A stretch of 64,000 nucleotides of DNA. Source: Brevibacterium sp. CCUG 69071 (GTDB lineage Bacteria; Actinomycetota; Actinomycetes; Actinomycetales; Brevibacteriaceae). The notes under the pieces were generated by a model, which saw only the letters and a program-made list of their open reading frames with translations, was not told the DNA's origin and searched no databases. Position numbers and translations under genes: made by a program. Within the stretch, counting starts at the first letter, position 1. The number at the start of each line of letters is the position of its first letter. The stretch covers positions 806,001 through 870,000 of the forward strand of contig NZ_PGFV01000002.1 of the NCBI RefSeq assembly GCF_021023135.1, given 5' to 3'. Below, one piece after another: positions 61,799 to 64,000 of this stretch.

Positions 61799-64000
61799 AT
61801 GCGCGTCCCACTGAACTGGCTGGCCGACTATGTCGATCTCCCAGCCGAGACCGACCCCCATGCCCTCGCCGCCGAATTCGCGTCCATCGGACTCGAGGAA
61901 GAGGACTTCTTCGGACCCGAGATCACCGAGCCCCTCGTCGTCGGTCGTGTGCTCGAACTCGTCAAGGAAGAGCACTCCAACGGCAAGACCGTCAACTGGT
62001 GCCGCGTCGACGTCGGACCCGAACACAACGAGGATCTCGACGACCCGAAGGACCCGCAGCCCGGACCCGAGGTGCCGAGCCGCGGCATCATCTGCGGTGC
62101 CCACAACTTCGTGCCCGGCGACCTCATCGTCGCCTGCCTGCCCGGAGCCGTCCTGCCCGATGACTTCGCCATCGCTGCGCGGAAGACCTACGGTCACAAG
62201 TCCGACGGCATGATCTGCTCGGCCAAGGAGCTCGGCCTCGGCGAGGATCACTCCGGCATCATCGTGCTGTCGGATCTTGGTCTGACCGGTGAGCCCGGCG
62301 ATGACGCGATCGCGCTGCTCGGCCTCGACCAGGTCACCCTCGACGTCAACGTCACCCCCGACCGCGGCTACCAGCTGTCGATGCGCGGTATCGGACGCGA
62401 ATATGCGCAGATGAGGGGGCAGACCTTCACCGATATCGGATCCGCCGAGGTGGCTCCCACCAATGCGGCCACCGACGATGGATTCCCGGTCACGGTTGAG
62501 AACAACAACCCCATCAACGAGGTCGCTGGCTGCGACCAGTTCACTGCACTTCAGGTGACGGGGCTTGATCCTCAGGCGAAGACTCCGTTCTGGATGCAGC
62601 GTCGCCTGCAGCAGGCGGGAATGCGCCCGATCAGTCTGACCGTGGACGTCACGAACTACGTCATGCTCGAACTCGGTCAGCCGCTGCACGCCTACGACAC
62701 CGCGCTGCTCGGTGACGAAATCGTCGTCCGTCGTGCGAGTGCGGGGGAGAAGTTCACGACCCTCGACGACGTCGAGCGCACGCTCGACTCCGAGGATCTG
62801 CTCATCTCCGACCGGGGACCCGGTGCCAATGGCAAGGGCGGGAAGATTATCGGCCTGGCCGGAGTCATGGGCGGCGCCGATGTCGAGGTCAACGATCAGA
62901 CGACCGACGTCGTCATCGAGGCCGCTCACTTCGACCCGATCTCGATTGCCCGCACCTCCCGTCGGCACAAGCTGTCCTCGGAGGCCTCGCGTCGTTTCGA
63001 ACGCGGAGTCGACCCGAAACTGGCCCCTGTGGCAGCTCGTCGCTGCGCGGATCTGCTCGTCGAACTCGGCGGCGGCACGCTCAGCCCTGCGACTACGCAG
63101 GTCGGTCAGGCCCCCGAGCCGACTGTGCTCGACCTCAAGGTCGCCCGTGTTGCTTCCTTGGTCGGTGTCGATTACACCGTCGCCGAGGTGACCTCACTTC
63201 TTGAGGGCATCGGCGCAACAGTGTCGACTAAGGACGAGGAGACCGTGTCGGTGACCGTGCCCAGCTGGCGCACGGACATCACCGATGACGTCGACCTCAT
63301 CGAGGAAGTCGCCCGCACTGGCGGCTACGACCGCATCCCCTCCGTTCAGCCCGCCGCTCGGGCCGGCAACGGACTGACCGTCGCGCAGAAGACGCGTCGC
63401 CGGATCTCGAACCTGTTGGCCGCCGACGGGTTCACCGAAGTGCTGTCCTACCCGTTCACGAACGACAAGCGAGACGAGCAGCTGCGGCTCGAGGCCGATG
63501 ACGTGCGCCGCAAGCATGTACGTCTGGCGAACCCGATGTCCGAAGACCTGCCGCTCATGCGCACCAACCTGCTCTCGACGCTCGTCGACCTCGTGGTTCG
63601 CAACCAGGGCCGCGGGGCGAAGGACGTCGCACTCTTCGAGGCGGGATTGGTGTCCACCTCAGCGGGTCTGCCTGAAGGTCCCGGACCGCGTCACCTGCCC
63701 GGCTACCACCCGAGCGATGACGAGCTCTCGACAATCTACGCGTCGGTGCCGCACCAGCCGTACCACTACGCGGGCATCATCTCCGGAAATGCGGAGATGC
63801 CCGGTGTCTGGGGCAAGGGCCGCAAGGCCGAGGCCACCGACGTCATCGACACCGTCCGCCGGATCGCTGAAACGAATGGCCTTGAGGTCACCGTCGAAGC
63901 CGATCAGATCGCTCCCTGGCATCCGGGCCGTGCGGCGAAGTTCATCCTCGCCGACGGGCAGATTCTCGGTCATGCCGGTGAGCTGCACCCAAAGGTGTGC
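61799..64000 (+). CDS. pheT: Phenylalanyl-tRNA synthetase beta subunit (partial)
   Basis: The first 734 codons are in the window; the gene runs off the edge (family about 830-850 aa). N-terminal RVPLNWLADYVDLP, EMAP/OB-type tRNA-binding domain with ICGAHNFVPGDLIVACLPGAVLP, B3/B4 editing region (LTVDVTNYVMLELGQPLHAYD; GIIGLAGVMGG-like KIIGLAGVMGGADVEV), B5 domain (RRFERGVDPKLAPVAARR) and the catalytic-like core (SYPFTNDKRDEQLRL). ATG one base after the pheS stop, so the two are coupled. Confidence 0.96.
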   Translation, partial: MRVPLNWLADYVDLPAETDPHALAAEFASIGLEEEDFFGPEITEPLVVGRVLELVKEEHSNGKTVNWCRVDVGPEHNEDLDDPKDPQPGPEVPSRGIICGAHNFVPGDLIVACLPGAVLPDDFAIAARKTYGHKSDGMICSAKELGLGEDHSGIIVLSDLGLTGEPGDDAIALLGLDQVTLDVNVTPDRGYQLSMRGIGREYAQMRGQTFTDIGSAEVAPTNAATDDGFPVTVENNNPINEVAGCDQFTALQVTGLDPQAKTPFWMQRRLQQAGMRPISLTVDVTNYVMLELGQPLHAYDTALLGDEIVVRRASAGEKFTTLDDVERTLDSEDLLISDRGPGANGKGGKIIGLAGVMGGADVEVNDQTTDVVIEAAHFDPISIARTSRRHKLSSEASRRFERGVDPKLAPVAARRCADLLVELGGGTLSPATTQVGQAPEPTVLDLKVARVASLVGVDYTVAEVTSLLEGIGATVSTKDEETVSVTVPSWRTDITDDVDLIEEVARTGGYDRIPSVQPAARAGNGLTVAQKTRRRISNLLAADGFTEVLSYPFTNDKRDEQLRLEADDVRRKHVRLANPMSEDLPLMRTNLLSTLVDLVVRNQGRGAKDVALFEAGLVSTSAGLPEGPGPRHLPGYHPSDDELSTIYASVPHQPYHYAGIISGNAEMPGVWGKGRKAEATDVIDTVRRIAETNGLEVTVEADQIAPWHPGRAAKFILADGQILGHAGELHPKVC

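Overview
The window is high-GC actinobacterial chromosome. Gene content and order (dapB...dapA-rnj...ftsK-pgsA-cinA-clgR-DUF3046-recA-recX-miaB-miaA-dapF-hflX-dinG-lexA-LysM, then his, infC-rpmI-rplT and pheST) fit the Micrococcales, most like Brevibacterium. That placement is inference from gene order and protein character, not from a database search. No rRNA, tRNA, CRISPR array or complete insertion sequence was seen.

Layout. 0-9 kb: acetyltransferase, dapB, membrane proteins, a zinc metallopeptidase, an old-yellow-enzyme/TetR pair with an AT-rich operator, and a GNAT-AAA+ fusion ATPase. 9-12 kb: dapA and RNase J, then a composite palindrome. 12-24 kb looks like a metabolic insert between rnj and ftsK: malate synthase, a GlcE-like FAD protein, a universal stress protein, a CitMHS citrate transporter with a divergent CitA/CitB-type two-component system, an MFS exporter with its regulator, a broken methyltransferase gene and a lipoprotein. 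24-42 kb: cell-division, DNA-repair and tRNA-modification backbone, including recA/recX and lexA/LysM with SOS boxes. 42-46 kb: hisC-hisB-(membrane protein)-hisH-hisA-sseB. 46-50 kb: an M20 amidohydrolase plus AbgT transporter pair. 50-52 kb: an SDR protein, a TetR regulator with paired operators, and DUF1844. 52.5-55 kb: infC-rpmI-rplT-SpoU methyltransferase behind a structured leader. 55-60.7 kb: a patch of accessory and decayed genes. 60.7-64 kb: pheS and a partial pheT.

How the genes work together. dapA, dapB and dapF supply diaminopimelate and lysine. aceB, the GlcE-like protein and citrate uptake form a C2/C6 carboxylate module. RecA, RecX, LexA and the LysM protein form an SOS circuit, with a DinG-type helicase convergent to lexA.

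The strongest non-gene signals are: (1) an infC leader with several stem-loops, a 14-bp intrinsic terminator with a T5 tract, and an apparent ATC start codon; (2) a window-wide pattern in which genes without a Shine-Dalgarno carry a TANNNT -10 box ending 6-8 nt before the start codon, implying leaderless mRNAs; (3) a 28-bp perfect palindrome with nested palindromes after rnj; (4) duplicated stem-loops in the aceB 5' UTR; and (5) small decayed gene remnants (methyltransferase, MerR, DUF429).
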